Assembly: GCF_026151205.1 (NCBI RefSeq) | Contig: NC_087076.1 | Coordinates: 6,500,902 to 6,564,901 of the forward strand | Direction: 5' to 3' | DNA length: 64,000 bases | Origin: Bolinopsis microptera | Lineage: Eukaryota > Ctenophora > Tentaculata > Lobata > Bolinopsidae | In this document: positions 1-11,198 of the stretch, piece by piece | Layout of the letters: every line of letters starts with the position of its first letter | Numbering within the stretch: position 1 is the stretch's first letter | The notes under the pieces: model-generated | Database searches by the model: none | What the model was told of the DNA's origin: nothing | What the model saw: only the letters and a program-made list of their open reading frames with translations | Position numbers and translations under genes: made by a program

Positions 1-793
1 TACCATGCTAGCGAACACCGAGAATAATTCTGGGGACGTTGATTAATTAACCTTGAGACATTGAGAAATGTATTGAATGGTCAGGAGAAATGTATTGAAT
101 GGTCAGGAGAAATGTATTGAATGGTCAGGATACACATATGTGATTGTAATTCAATAGCTTGGTATATTATTTGTGACAGAAATGTAATAACATGTTCACG
201 CGTAATGCGTATAAGAATTACAGCCGTGCGTTTTTTTTAACGATTTCAACGTTTCGTTGCTGTTGTGATGGTCAAAACTCAACTAGTGAATTTCGCAAAT
301 TTATGAATTCAACATTTTTAAGAACACGGACGAAAAAATCAGATCTGGTAATTAGAAATTAAGAATACCTGTACTGTAAATAGCGTTTCTAAGTTCCCCG
401 ATAAAACGGTTTGTCTCGTGCGTGAAAAGGTAGATTTTAACAGAATACATGAAAACTGCCCCCACACTGGCTATCACATCGTAGTGGAGGATATTGAAGT
501 AGGTTAGCAGAATGGGCGACTTCCACGGCTTGATCCGGATATAAACTGCTATCTGAAATTCGATTTAAAGTGTTATCAGAAAACGGCCGCTGCTGCAGAC
601 AGAAAACAAACTCAAAAGCAAAGGCAGATTTTAAGAATTCATAAAAACAACTTTAATTTACCATGAGCGAGTTGTAGAGTATGTTAACAATTCCTAAAAA
701 GATACAGATCGCAGGAATGACTCTAAAGAACAAGGACTTCATATCCGTAGTTTCCAACATTTCGGGAGAAACAGTGCAATTTGAACGTGACAT
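1..793 (-). CDS. 7TM receptor, paralogue A (partial, runs off left edge)
   Basis: Minus-strand gene in three exons: 793-662 (44 codons, phase 0), 552-369 (61 codons plus 1 nt) and the start of a third at 29, which continues outside the window. Donors are GTAAAT and GTATTC; acceptors are TTTCAG and CCCCAG. Exon 1 starts MSRSNCT, has a possible N-glycosylation site and holds TM1 (VIPAICIFLGIVNILYNSLM). Exon 2 (IAVYIRIKPWKSP...) holds TM2 and aligns with exon 2 of the gene at 1235-2594; intron positions and phases are the same in both. The visible part of exon 3 begins (E)LFSVFASMV, matching (E)LFALGSGLL in the paralogue. Inference: a membrane chemo- or orphan receptor of divergent class A type. 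Ligand unknown. I chose the upstream ATG at 793 because it keeps an Asn-X-Thr site, as in the paralogue. Confidence 0.72.
61..129. repeat. 22-bp tandem repeat, 3 copies, in receptor A intron 2
   Basis: The unit GAGAAATGTATTGAATGGTC plus AG occurs three times head to tail inside the second intron of the minus-strand receptor. No function is apparent. Confidence 0.85.
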
Positions 794-1234
794 TTTGTGT
801 TGAATACGTGTTGAGCGTAGAACACGAGTCTTATTTCTGGTGTCTTATCTAAAGACACCTGTTAGTTGTTACGTTATATGCTTGATATAGAATATTCACC
901 ATCACAATTCAATTAATGTACTGCGAGTAATTTGAAACCATATCAGCCGCGAAGTCGCTGGTAATCAACGATGATGGACCAGCGGCTTTTTGCTACTTTT
1001 CATCACATATCGCAATCGTATTGAAGTCGTACCACTTTTCCTTTTAAAATTAATTTCGTATCAGTATCTTGGTAGTCGATATCACATTGAGTAACCTAAC
1101 ACTTCGTTGCTATCAATTTGTTCCTGTCTGTAGGAATTAGCGTGCTTCAATGTGAAAAAGTTCACTTTATCTTAAACATTTTTAGTTTGAGTTGATCAGA
1201 ATATTGTTAAACCTATTTTGGTGGACACAGGAAG
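794..1234. promoter_or_regulatory. Shared upstream region of two divergent receptor genes
   Basis: About 440 bp separates the start codons of two head-to-head paralogous 7TM genes, so both promoters must lie here or in its flanks. I see no clear TATA box. Co-regulation is an inference from the arrangement only. Confidence 0.45.
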
Positions 1235-2594
1235 ATGAGGTTGAACATGACGGCTGATTACGAGCCCAGTGCTTTAGCAAACAGTACCGTGTTCACAACT
1301 CTCTTACCTGCTATTTGTTTACCCATTGGATTACTTGACTTTTCTTTCAACGTTATGCTGGTAAGAATTAGCACAAACTATGGATCATATTTGTGTATAC
1401 TATTTCGAGTATCGAGATGTTAACTTCTGGTTTTACATCCATCTGCAGCACTCATAGCAATACTATACAGTACCTTCAATAAAATGAAAATGCTTGTTTG
1501 CTTCAGATAGCAGTTCACATCAGACTGAAGTTTTGGAAGAGTGCTCCAGCTCTAGCTTACTTCAATATGATATGTGTGGGAACCGTGAGTAGTCTGGCAG
1601 CCTCAATTCTTTTCATAATGAGGATCGTTGCTGGACCCGACCACTCTGCTTCCAGTCCTAGGCTGTTTAAAGCTGCTAAGGTCCTTTACAACATAGGTTG
1701 GTTATATTTAGTTGACAGTTTAGCTCCAAAATATATATTTTTAAACTACTGTTTCTACCACGATGATGAACCTTGTCATTGCATTTGTCATGAAAATAGG
1801 TATTAATTACAATGTTTGTGTGATAAAATACAACTTAGGTCTCAGATGTCAGAATTTGAGATCAGGTTTTCTTTTTCGTCACAGTGTGTGTCCTGAAATA
1901 TAATTATTTTCTTATTTTCCTATTAATATCTTTATAGAATGAGTGGATAACACATCACAATCCGTATATTTCAGAATTGTTTGCTCTGGGATCCGGTCTA
2001 CTGTCAACCTCTATTATGGGAATTCTAAGACTATCCGCCCTGAGGTTACCATTCCACTTCGTCAACATAGCCCAGCACAAGTACATGTTACCCCTCGTTG
2101 TGTCCAGCTGGATCCTGGGCTCTAGTGCTGCCTGTATAGAGCATCACTTCTGGGATCATGACAAGCACATGGTCCTTCTCTACGCATGGGTCGTCTTCAT
2201 TGGACTGACCTTGGCACTGTTCGTGGTTGCTCTGGTAATCCTCTATCCTATCAGACGTAACCGTGATATACTCCTGCGGAGGACCGCCAACAAAGTCTTC
2301 GTTCTGGCATTCTTCTACATGATTTGCTTCGTGGCTTTCGGACTGATGAACCTGTTCCGGCATTTCATCTGTATGGATAAAAAGTGGAACGATCATGAAT
2401 GGGTGATCGAGCTGTTCTGTAACTATGGAAACTTCCTGACGACTATCTTCATCTTTCCAACTATCAACAGTATTGCTAACGCTTTCGTCATCTCGCGAGC
2501 GGAGCAAGTTCAAAATGAGTTGAAGTCGTGGAGAATAGTTTGCTGCTGGCGAATTGACGGAAGCTACAAAAGAATTTTGAATTTCCTTTTTTGA
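1235..2594 (+). CDS. 7TM receptor, paralogue B (three exons, complete)
   Basis: Exons 1235-1360, 1507-1696 and 1975-2594 join at phases 0 and 1 to give about 311 residues. Donors are GTAAGA and GTTGGT; acceptors are CTTCAG and TTTCAG. TM1 is around LLPAICLPIGLL, after an Asn-Ser-Thr site. TM3 ends in ILRLSALRLPFHF, where a class A receptor would have DRY. TM4 is MLPLVVSSWILG, TM5 LTLALFVVALVIL, TM6 VLAFFYMICFVAFGL, and TM7 carries NSIANAF where NPxxY would be. The length and 7TM layout fit a highly divergent rhodopsin-like receptor at the plasma membrane. The motif departures make canonical G-protein coupling uncertain. It is diverged from, but clearly homologous to, the minus-strand neighbour. 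A polyadenylation-like AATAAA lies at 2714-2719. Confidence 0.78.
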
Positions 2595-2719
2595 GTAAAA
2601 AATGAAGGGAGTGGAAATCACTGTAATCTGAAATATTAGCCATTTTCATAAAAAGAGTTATTTTCACAGTTTGCTGAAGTGAGGCTTTTTCTTTCAAATG
2701 AACGTTCAAGTTCAATAAA

Positions 2720-3090
2720 AAATGGGGCAATATAGAAAATGAAATTGCTCAGTTTCAAATGTCGTTATACCTGAAGCTTTCAACTAAGTAAAAAAATCTT
2801 CTAAAATATTATTTTAACTTATACCCTCTAATTCAGTTGTGCAGGAATAATTTCAGGGAGGCCTACCCACAGTCATCGTAGGAAAGGTCGGATCACATGG
2901 ACCATCACTTATTCGACATAACCGAGATCGCATGACCACCACTCCCATCACGTCACTAAATTGAGGTGTCAAGCAGGAGCAGCGAGTCAGATTCCGTATC
3001 ATGTACCCTGATCACACCGATTCATGTACTCTAATCACACCACCATGCTTGGCGACACGAGATAACAAGCTCAGAACTTCAGGGACAGCA
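2720..3090. other. Intergenic spacer
   Basis: Between the receptor polyadenylation signal and the TATA box of the next gene. I see no coding exon or repeat here. The part just upstream of the TATA box probably holds promoter elements. Confidence 0.4.
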
Positions 3091-3091
3091 G

Positions 3092-3099
3092 TATTTAAA
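3092..3099 (+). promoter_or_regulatory. TATA-like box TATTTAAA
   Basis: TATTTAAA lies about 85 bp before the start codon of the intronless gene at 3182. An A/C-rich leader between them is consistent with a short 5' UTR beginning near 3120. Confidence 0.55.
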
Positions 3100-3181
3100 C
3101 CTGCCACAATAACAATTTAGTTATCCAGCTTTATCGTTTAATCAACTACTACAACTATTACAACAACAACGATATTATCAA

Positions 3182-3763
3182 ATGGAACCTTCTAGAACCT
3201 CAACCCCTTTCTTCCCATCTGAACTCCTCTCCACAGTCACCACCAGACAGACATTCTTCAGCCTGGAACCCTCCTGCTTAACTATGGCACCACCTCTCAC
3301 TACCCTCCATCAGTCAGAACCTCATATTGCTTCTCGTCAATCTTCTCCAGAGACTTCATTCCTACAGTATGCCACCAAGCTGGGATATCCTGAAAACTTG
3401 ATAGCAAGAGTACTGACTAACCTGGGACCTCACGCTGAGACAGAGGATCTGCTCTCTCATCTCATCAGCCTACAGGATATGCTTTGCCCTAAAGAATCTA
3501 CTGTCCGCAGACGAAGAGATGCCACAAACCTTCCTTCGTATATGCTTGCCCAGGATTCCTACTACAAAGGGAAGGAGAAGATGCCTTTCTGGGTTTGGGT
3601 TAAACGAGAGACTATTGGTGTGAACATGGCTGCCAATCCTCCTCACAGACGTACTGGAACTAGAGCTAGAACCAGCTCCTCTACTGGAACCAGCTCCTCT
3701 ACTGGAACCAGCTCCTCTACTTCTCAATACACCTCCTTTACTCGTCACAACTCCGCTCAATGA
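3182..3763 (+). CDS. Small UBA-like protein (Regnase/ZC3H12-type N-terminal domain), intronless
   Basis: 193-residue single-exon ORF with an upstream TATA-like box and an AATAAA at 3831. Residues about 60-98 (LGYPENLIARVLTNLGP then ...EDLLSHLI) have the pattern of the three-helix UBA/CUE-like domain at the N terminus of Regnase (ZC3H12) and related NYN-RNase proteins. It is followed by a basic stretch with RRRRD and a hydrophobic FWVWV segment, then GTSSST repeats near the C terminus. The NYN nuclease and CCCH finger of Regnase are absent, so it cannot cleave RNA in the known way. Binding ubiquitin or a partner is an inference. It may be a retrogene, a lineage-specific adaptor, or a fragment. 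Domain similarity is judged by eye only. Confidence 0.5.
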   Translation: MEPSRTSTPFFPSELLSTVTTRQTFFSLEPSCLTMAPPLTTLHQSEPHIASRQSSPETSFLQYATKLGYPENLIARVLTNLGPHAETEDLLSHLISLQDMLCPKESTVRRRRDATNLPSYMLAQDSYYKGKEKMPFWVWVKRETIGVNMAANPPHRRTGTRARTSSSTGTSSSTGTSSSTSQYTSFTRHNSAQ

Positions 3764-3830
3764 ACTTCCGATAACCTTCATCCTGAATTATGTATCGCAA
3801 CTGTATCAGTTATATTTTGGGTTTTTAAAT

Positions 3831-3836
3831 AATAAA
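3831..3836 (+). terminator. Polyadenylation signal AATAAA
   Basis: AATAAA about 65 bp after the stop codon of the UBA-like gene, in an AT-rich tail where a 15-bp motif (TCAGTTATATTTTGG) is duplicated at about 3807 and 3846. Confidence 0.6.
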
Positions 3837-4075
3837 TAGCACTATCAGTTATATTTTGGTAATTTTAAATAGTTGTACATTCAATTTAATTCGAATTTTC
3901 AAAAAACCAAATCGTGTTTCATCATTGATAAACAAAAATACTGTAATAATAAAAAAAATTACATACATACAAATAAACGAACACTTGAATATTGGTCAAA
4001 CATACTCACAGAATTCTGCATCCATTTATAAGTTATCCAATCCCGGTCCGTGAATATTGTACCGCAAGAAATTAA

Positions 4076-5152
4076 ACGCAGGTCGTCTTAAATAATATAT
4101 AATCTTATATATCAAAATCAACTGTTATCAAAACAACTGATAACAGCGTCAACCAATGTGATTGGTTGAACAAACCAGTAATCGCTTATTCTAAATAGGT
4201 AGTTACTGGTGTAGATCTTGAAATGCAGCTATTCGGTTATAATGCAGTGCGTGATCTCTGCGTGATCTCTGCAGTCTGAATTGCAGTGAACTTGAAATCC
4301 AGCTACTCTGCAGTCTGAATTGTGCGTGATGCAACACGATGTGTCAGTCGTCAGACAGAAGCATAACTTCTTCCTATCCTAACCACTGCGTCATTTGTTG
4401 TATTTACCAGTAAAATAGTAATGATTCGTCGACTGTTTCCAAATTGTGCATGTTTAATGCTTGGATCAACGTTTTCCAATCTACCTTAATTAATTTGTTT
4501 GACGGCGACAGAAAGTTGTGAAAGCGAGTAATTACAAAACGAAGGCCGTCTTAAATAATATATGATCTTATATATCAAAATCGCTGATTCTGAATAGGTG
4601 GTCACTGGTGTAGGTCTTCAATCTTGAAATCCAACTATTCGGTTACACCCCAGTTCCATGGCCGGATATTATGCCAAATTATTAGACGGAGGTCCATTTC
4701 CCGTAGATCATCTCCGGAGATGATTCTCCGGCTCCGTCTACTGTATTACACCCCAGTTCTATGGCCGGATATAATGCCAAATTATTAGACGGAGATCGTC
4801 TCCGGATATTTCTCCGGATATTTCTCCGGTTTGCAGTTCCACGACCGGAGACCATCAACGGTAATTTTGTTGATTCTGTATGATTCTGTATGAATTAATT
4901 TCCGAGAAATTCCCGGAGAGCTTCATCTCTGTCTAATAATTTGGCATAATATCCGGCCATGGAACTGGGGTGTAATGCAGTGGCCAGTGCGTGATCTCTG
5001 CAGTGATCTCTGCAGTGAACTTGAAATCCAGCTACTCTGCAGTCTGAATTGTGCGTGATGCAACACGATGTGTCAGTCGTCAGACAGAAGCATAACTTCT
5101 TCCTATCCTAACCACTGCTTCATTTGTTGTATTCGTGTTGCAAAATACCAGT
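4076..5152. repeat. Segmental direct duplication, copies A (4076-4420) and B (4541-5152)
   Basis: Both copies begin with a CGTCTTAAATAATATAT block and share the block running from CTTGAAATCCAGCTACTCTG to CATTTGTTGTATT. Copy B contains an inserted foldback element (4646-4972); copy A has the corresponding unoccupied site at 4236-4244. Small indels and substitutions separate the copies. Confidence 0.85.
4646..4972. mobile_element. Foldback MITE with 42-bp perfect terminal inverted repeats
   Basis: Left end CACCCCAGTTCCATGGCCGG continues through a 42-bp stretch whose exact reverse complement forms the right end. A TA dinucleotide lies on each side (4644-4645, 4973-4974), suggesting a TA target as used by Tc1/mariner-type transposases. 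A second, slightly altered copy of the left end is nested inside at about 4745-4793. No ORF, so non-autonomous. Confidence 0.85.
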
Positions 5153-5857
5153 AAAAAAGTCGAAAGTGGGATCTACTTCCTGATAACAGATTCACAGTTA
5201 GTACAGACAGATCCGTCTGAAAAAAATCGATCTGCCGACACACAAAGCTTACAAAGGATTTTTTACGTTTTTGAGTCCTAATAGATGTCCTTTATGGCTG
5301 ACCAACTTTTCCAAACCAAACTTTTCCACGTGTCTAAAGGCCACTTTTTGCCACTTTACCACTTTTTACCACCTTTCTTGTTTGTCAAATATCTTTAGTT
5401 GTGAACATCGTAGAAAATTGCAGATTAATCGAGGGTGTTCATATTATCAGGAAAAAAAAACTTTTGTTCAAACAATTTTTACGTCAGATAATCAGTTAAT
5501 TGGATAATTATCAATTAGCTAATTAGCAAAATTCTAAAAAAATTTTATTGGCTCAAAATGATCGGAATAGCTTAAAACACGGGGAAAGTAGTTTTTAGAA
5601 AAACTTTGAATATTTTTCACTTACATTTTTTTTCGAGAAAACTTATTGAAATTTTCGTTTCAAGAATACTTAAATCACCAATATTTGTAGTTGGAGTTCA
5701 GTAAATCTCGGCAGATTTTAGTAATCAGGAATCACTAAGTGAAAAGGTCTGAAACTGAAAAACGTTAACCATACGATATAAGAGTTTCATAACTAATTAC
5801 TAAATTACAATACAGCCTTATCGATATTCACAGAAACTGCACCAATGGCACAGTCAA

Positions 5858-7071
5858 CTTTACTTTTTTTTACTTTGGGCGATGCTCGATCGAAATCTCC
5901 TCCACTCTACGTCTCCAGATGGTTCTGTCGCACATAACTGTTCGGAGATCTTCTACCCGCAACCCTGTGTCCCTGGCTACGGTGTCAAGAAAAGAGAGTG
6001 GTCTCCTCCCACGCCTGAACTGTGGCAGCCGCCAAGGAAGGATGGTAGAGATGACCTGGTCTGAAGCTCTCATGCAATGCCCAGCAAATCTGGCACGTCT
6101 CTGTGCAACGATGGTGGAGATGGAAGGGAGGTCACCATAGATTTGCTTTAGGGTTGGATGCTTCTACCATGAAAGATTCCTGGCTTTCATTAGGAGCCTG
6201 GTGTAGCACCCGTCGAGACGCTTCTCAAACTGCTTGTTCAAGGTCCAGGTTTCTGAGCCATACAGCAGAACAGGTTCGATGCATGCTCTGAAGAACTTGA
6301 CTTTCAGCTGGTCAGAAATGCCAGAGGTCCATACCTTCTGCAGTTTGATACAGGCTGACCAAGCCATGCCTTTCCTGGTGTTGAAGTCCTTCCTGCTCTC
6401 TGCAATATATGAGCCCAAGTATTTGAAGTCATCAACCTGCTTGATCTGGTAACCGGATATTGAGTTCACGGGGGCAGCATCAGGAATGTTGATGGTCATG
6501 TATTCGGTCTTGGAAGCATTCATCGCAAGTCCGACATGTGCTGCTGCAGTCTCTAAATCCGAGAGCAGTTGCTGGACTTGCTCTATGGTATCGGCAGTCA
6601 AGGCCAGGTCGTCAACGAAGTCAAGATCTGTGACTCTGACCGCAGGTACTCTCCGACTTTGCCTGGGGATGATGGTTAGGCCATGGTCAAGAGTCATGCA
6701 GTTCCTAAGGACATAATCGAGGACGATGATGAAGAGGAAAGGAGCGAGAGTATCACCCTGAAGGACCCCGATGAGTGTTCTAAAGAAGTCTGTAAGGCCG
6801 TCAATGGTTTTGACTCTGGAGTGCGATGAGTCATACAGGAGCCTGATAGCATCAGTTATGGGAGCAGGGACGCCGTAGAGGGAGAGGATGTGAAACAAGG
6901 CATCCCTGTTGATACTGTCGAATGCTTTCGAAAAGTCGACGAACACGATAGCTGCTGATCGATTTCCGATTTTACACTCTTCTAGGATGCGTCGTAGGGC
7001 AAGTATCTGAGGGAGGGTAGATCTTCCTCTGCGGAAGCCATTTTGGTTTGGCCGCAGTAGGGGATCCAGGT
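5858..7071 (-). mobile_element. 5'-truncated non-LTR retrotransposon (LINE) with 8-bp target duplication
   Basis: Inserted into the left arm of the foldback element. ACAGTCAA flanks both sides (5850-5857 and 7072-7079), and the uninterrupted right arm shows the site with one copy. On the minus strand its 3' end is an A-rich tail next to the left duplication. The 5' end is cut within the reverse transcriptase domain, as expected for target-primed reverse transcription. Confidence 0.88.
5870..7069 (-). pseudogene. Reverse transcriptase fragment of the LINE
   Basis: One frame reads from the truncation point to the end with a single in-frame TAG at 6164-6166. Visible motifs: NGFRRGRST, FVDFSKAFDS (first catalytic Asp, RT motif A), LQGDTLAPFLF (motif B), FVDDLALTAD (catalytic FVDD), the KYLGS motif, then a C-terminal region with HCMRA and MCDRTIWRRRVE. 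The N-terminal RT fingers and any endonuclease are missing, so it is dead. The motifs fit a LINE with a simple tail (RTE/Jockey-like range); the exact clade is not assigned. Confidence 0.85.
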
Positions 7072-9485
7072 ACAGTCAAGATCGAACCGATAGCCTGCTG
7101 TACTATCATTTTATTGATTTCAATGATGAATCAGTGGGGTTGTGTTAATCTAAACCGGCCTACCTGGATTACCAGACCTCTTCTTTTCCTCAACAATCAA
7201 ACCGAGTTGTTCATATCGCATTTGGTGGGTGGTGTAAGTACATATCGAGCTGTATTCAATCACAATACGACACAATACGTGTATATTATATTATGGCCCT
7301 TAATAAGGTTTATCAAACGCTTTATACCGCGAGAAACCCGGTATAGAGAGGTTTTACGGTTTATCACGAAAATGTCTACTTGGCCTCATGGCTCATTTAC
7401 AGCTCAAAGAAGGCAAGAAAAGACCAGGGAAACTAAGGAACAGCTAGGTCCAGGAAGCAAGTGAAAATACGCCTTCCAACATCTACTGTGACTTGTTTTG
7501 TATTGTACTGCATACCGCTTCATTTGCTATGCGGGATACCTCAAATCACCCCCATATGTCAGGGTCGGCTAAAAGTAAAATCAACAAGGGTAACATACGG
7601 GCAAGGGTAAGATTTAAATACGAGCGTCGGGCAAGGGGAAGTAAAGAACCGGTCGCGGTAATAATTAATTCAATGAAATGTACCACGAGAGTCAGGATAT
7701 TTTGGAAATTGCTAATAGAGACGACGGGACAGATCCTGACCAGGAAGGATTGTTAATGTTATTGAGGATGTTGATTTGAAATCCGGACGTTGTGAAGTAA
7801 AAATACAGGTTCTTTCCGCAGGATATTTGAGGCCATGATGATCAACTCGGGATTAATGTGGGACGGATCGAAGAGCATTGAAAAGAGCGAGTTGACATTT
7901 TAAGCTTTCTGGTCTTTTCTTGCCTTCTTTGAGCTGTCAAAGAGCCATGAGGCCAAGTAGACGTTTTCGTGATAAACTGTGAAACCTCTCTATACCGGGC
8001 CTCTCACGGGAGAAACGAGAAGTGTACGGTATAGAAACAACCCGGTATAGAGCGTTTCATATACCTCATTAAGGGCTATAATATAATATACACGTATTGT
8101 GTCGTATTGTGATTGAATACAGCTCGATATGTACTTACATCACCCACCAAATGTGATATGAACAACTCGGTTTGATTGTTGAGGAAAAGAAGAGGTCTGG
8201 TAATCCAGGTAGGCCGGTTTAGATTAACACAACCCCACTGATTCATCATTGAAATCAATAAAATGATAGTACAGCAGGCTATCGGTTCGATCTTGACTGT
8301 GCCATTGGTACAGTTCCTGTGAATATCGATAAGGCTGTATTGTAATTTAGTAATTAGTTATGAAACTGATCTTATATCGTATGGTTAATGTTTTTCAGTT
8401 TCAGACCTTTCCACTTAGTGATTCCTGATTACTAAAATCTGCCGAGATTTACTGAACTCCAACTACAAATATTGGTGATTTAAGTATTCTTGAAAATGAA
8501 ACGAAAATTTCACTAAGTTTTTTTTGAAAAGCATTTTTCTCCGCGTTTCATGCAATTTGATCACTTCTTGAGGAAAAAAATATTTTGAATTTTCGAAATT
8601 TTTCAAAGTCTCGAAAAACAAGAATTTCGCCGCGGTTAAACCACGCACGATCAATTTTCCCTACCATGTACCATTAATTCTTTTGAGTGAAAAGTGTGAC
8701 CGGAAAAAAAGTGCACCATATTTACATACTATGTTTTTTATAAATAAGTGGGATTCGTGCATGGTAAAAATTGACGATTTATTTTACCAATGCAGCTCCG
8801 CGCATCAACAATAAATGAATCCAGAAAATTGCGGAAAATAACTTTGCGAAGGAGGAACTTCACTGCAATTAATTAACACATGGCTAGCGTCGCGCGCAGC
8901 ATAACAGACGCTTCCTATACACTTAATTATAGGGGAGTGGTCTATATTGCGAAGGAGCAGACTTTTGTCGTCATCGCAGGTCCATCGGGCCACCTCATAT
9001 ATCCAAACCCGATTACTTATTCCCTACGATCTTTTTGCCTTCGGCAAGAGTAGGGAAAAAAATTTAAGTGAAAAATTTTCAAAGTTTTTCTAAAAACTAC
9101 TTTTCCCCGTGTTTTAAGCTATTCCGATCATTTTGAGCCAATAAAATTTTTTTAGAATTTTGCTAATTAGCTAATTGATAATTATCCAATTAACTGATTA
9201 TCTGACGTAAAAATTGTTTGAACAAAAGTTTTTTTTTTCCTGATAATATGAACACCCTCGATTAATCTGCAATTTTCTACGATGTTCACAACTAAAGATA
9301 TTTGACAAACAAGAAAGGTGGTTAAAAGTGGTAAAGTGGCAAAAAGTGGCCTTAAGACACGTGGAAAAGTTTGGAAAAGTTGGTCAGCCATAAAGGACAT
9401 CTATTAGGACTCAAAAACGTAAAAAATCATTTGTAAGCTTTGTGTGTCGGCAGATCGATTTTTTCAGACGGATCTGTCTGTACTA

Positions 9486-10500
9486 AGTGATACTATTACT
9501 ACGGTGTATTTAATTTAATTTTTTAAATTACTCATTTTTTACAAATATTTACAGTCACTGCACGGTAATGAACTCGAAGCGAGAAAAACCATGCCTACAC
9601 TTAGTTCTAGATCACCTATTTTCTATCAGCTAATCACCGAATCCAAGGAACAGCTCAATTTTGTCTTTGTAAAGCTTCAAGCAAAAATCGCCTCAAGATC
9701 AGAAGTTTTTATTTATCTTCGATGAAATCGGAATCCAGTAAATGTTAGATTTTCCTTGAACGGAACGGTTATTGGTTAAGGATTCAATTCCACAATTAGT
9801 TTGCGAGTTTCCCAGTAGTGTATGGGTTTTACTTCCGAGTATCAACCCTGAACTCCCTTCTTCGGCAAAAGTGCTCAATACTAATTAGTCGCCGGCATCG
9901 GTCTTTCATCTGAAATACAAAAATATCTGATTCACTACAATCGTGGTAGGACTAGGTCCCTTCCGTGACCTCCATTTATAGCTGTTAAATTGAGTTGCAG
10001 CGATTCCGTGGAACAAATTTCTTAGAACAAAGTTCTAACTCTATAACTATAAGAACCCTTTCCCAATCCCTAACTCAATCATCTGCTAAAACTCTAACCC
10101 TAATGAGAAAGTAGACCTACTTCTTTAAATGCTCTTGTCGAATGTTATAAAAACAGTTCATATATAACTCGTCGTGTAAGCATTTTTACCCTATGTCATG
10201 TGGTTAATTCGGAATCACCGTACGAAAAAACGTCTGAAACAACGGTCTAATTGATTTCATTATCTCTTTGGAATTTTGCTTTTAGTTCTGTTTCCAATAA
10301 AAGTTGTCGGTATATATAAATATTTGGGCGGCATTATAGTAAATGTTTAGCTAAATACAGATAAAATAACATTAACTTAAATAATTACATCAATTTTGAC
10401 GATAATAGATTTTTCTGTCATGGCAACTATGGTTCTCCGACTCCAATTATGCATAAATTTGATCATAGTGCTGATTAATTAATGTCCGTTAGGTAGTCCA
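9486..10500. other. Non-coding AT-rich stretch
   Basis: Between the foldback element and the 20-bp minisatellite. I see no ORF with family character, no inverted repeat and no RNA gene. Confidence 0.4.
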
Positions 10501-10740
10501 TTTGGGAGCGTGTCACAACATTTGGGAGCGTGTCACAACATTTGGGAGCGTGTCACAACATTTGGGAGCGTGTCACAACATTTGGGAGCGTGTCACAACA
10601 TTTGGGAGCGTGTCACAACATTTGGGAGCGTGTCACAACATTTGGGAGCGTGTCACAACATTTGGGAGCGTGTCACAACATTCGGGAGCGTGTCACAACA
10701 TTTGGGAGCGTGTCACAACATTTGGGAGCGTGTCATAACA
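10501..10740. repeat. 20-bp minisatellite, 12 copies
   Basis: TTTGGGAGCGTGTCACAACA repeated 12 times with only two substitutions (TTC in copy 10, TCATAACA in copy 12). Because 20 is not a multiple of 3 and the unit has no stop, all three plus-strand frames stay open. The apparent ORFs here are by-products. Confidence 0.97.
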
Positions 10741-11198
10741 TCAAACGTAATAACTATAAAATCACGCTCATAAATCCCCATCCTTATAGTTTCTTGGAAT
10801 CCAATATTCAGCGCGTATACGCAGAAAATAGCGTTAAATTAGAATGGTATATAGGAGAACGTTGGAGCAGCCAGCTCAAATACAATAGCTACCCGCGACT
10901 TTGGTTTGATTAATTTGGTCGAGGTTGGTAGATTGTGTAGTTGTACACTTGTGACTGGATCAACCTATACAGTATTGCATTAGCTCACAAGTGTTTGCTT
11001 TGCCATTGTACGCAATTGTATACCGGGTAATACCGGGTTATGTGTCTATTGTATTATAATCCCACCGATATCTCTTTGCCAAATAACATACGATTACTCA
11101 CTCGGAAAACAATTTGTGAGCTTCAATTTATTCTGATAATTTGTACTTTTATAGACCGTCTTTACTGGCGTATGTTCCTGCTAACTGATACAAGAATA

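Larger units (their letters stand above)
5201..9483. mobile_element. Large foldback DNA element with long inverted arms
   Basis: The ends GTACAGACAGATCCGTC... and its reverse complement lie inside TA dinucleotides (5199-5200, 9484-9485). The left arm (5201-5849 and 7080-7425) pairs with the right arm (about 7905-9483), so about 1 kb per side is inverted-repeat sequence. The right arm has about 540 bp extra (about 8520-9064) that the left arm lacks. The loop (about 7430-7900) shows no recognisable transposase. Inner-arm sequence resembling CTCTCTATACCGGG is reminiscent of pogo/Tigger-type ends, which is inference only. The left arm is split by a LINE (5858-7071). Confidence 0.82.

Noticed and set aside
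10501-10740. CRISPR array
   Set aside because: Repeats are directly abutting with no spacers, and the DNA is from an animal.
10502-10913. Three overlapping ORFs in the 20-bp array
   Set aside because: A 20-bp unit without a stop opens every frame; there is no start context or homology.
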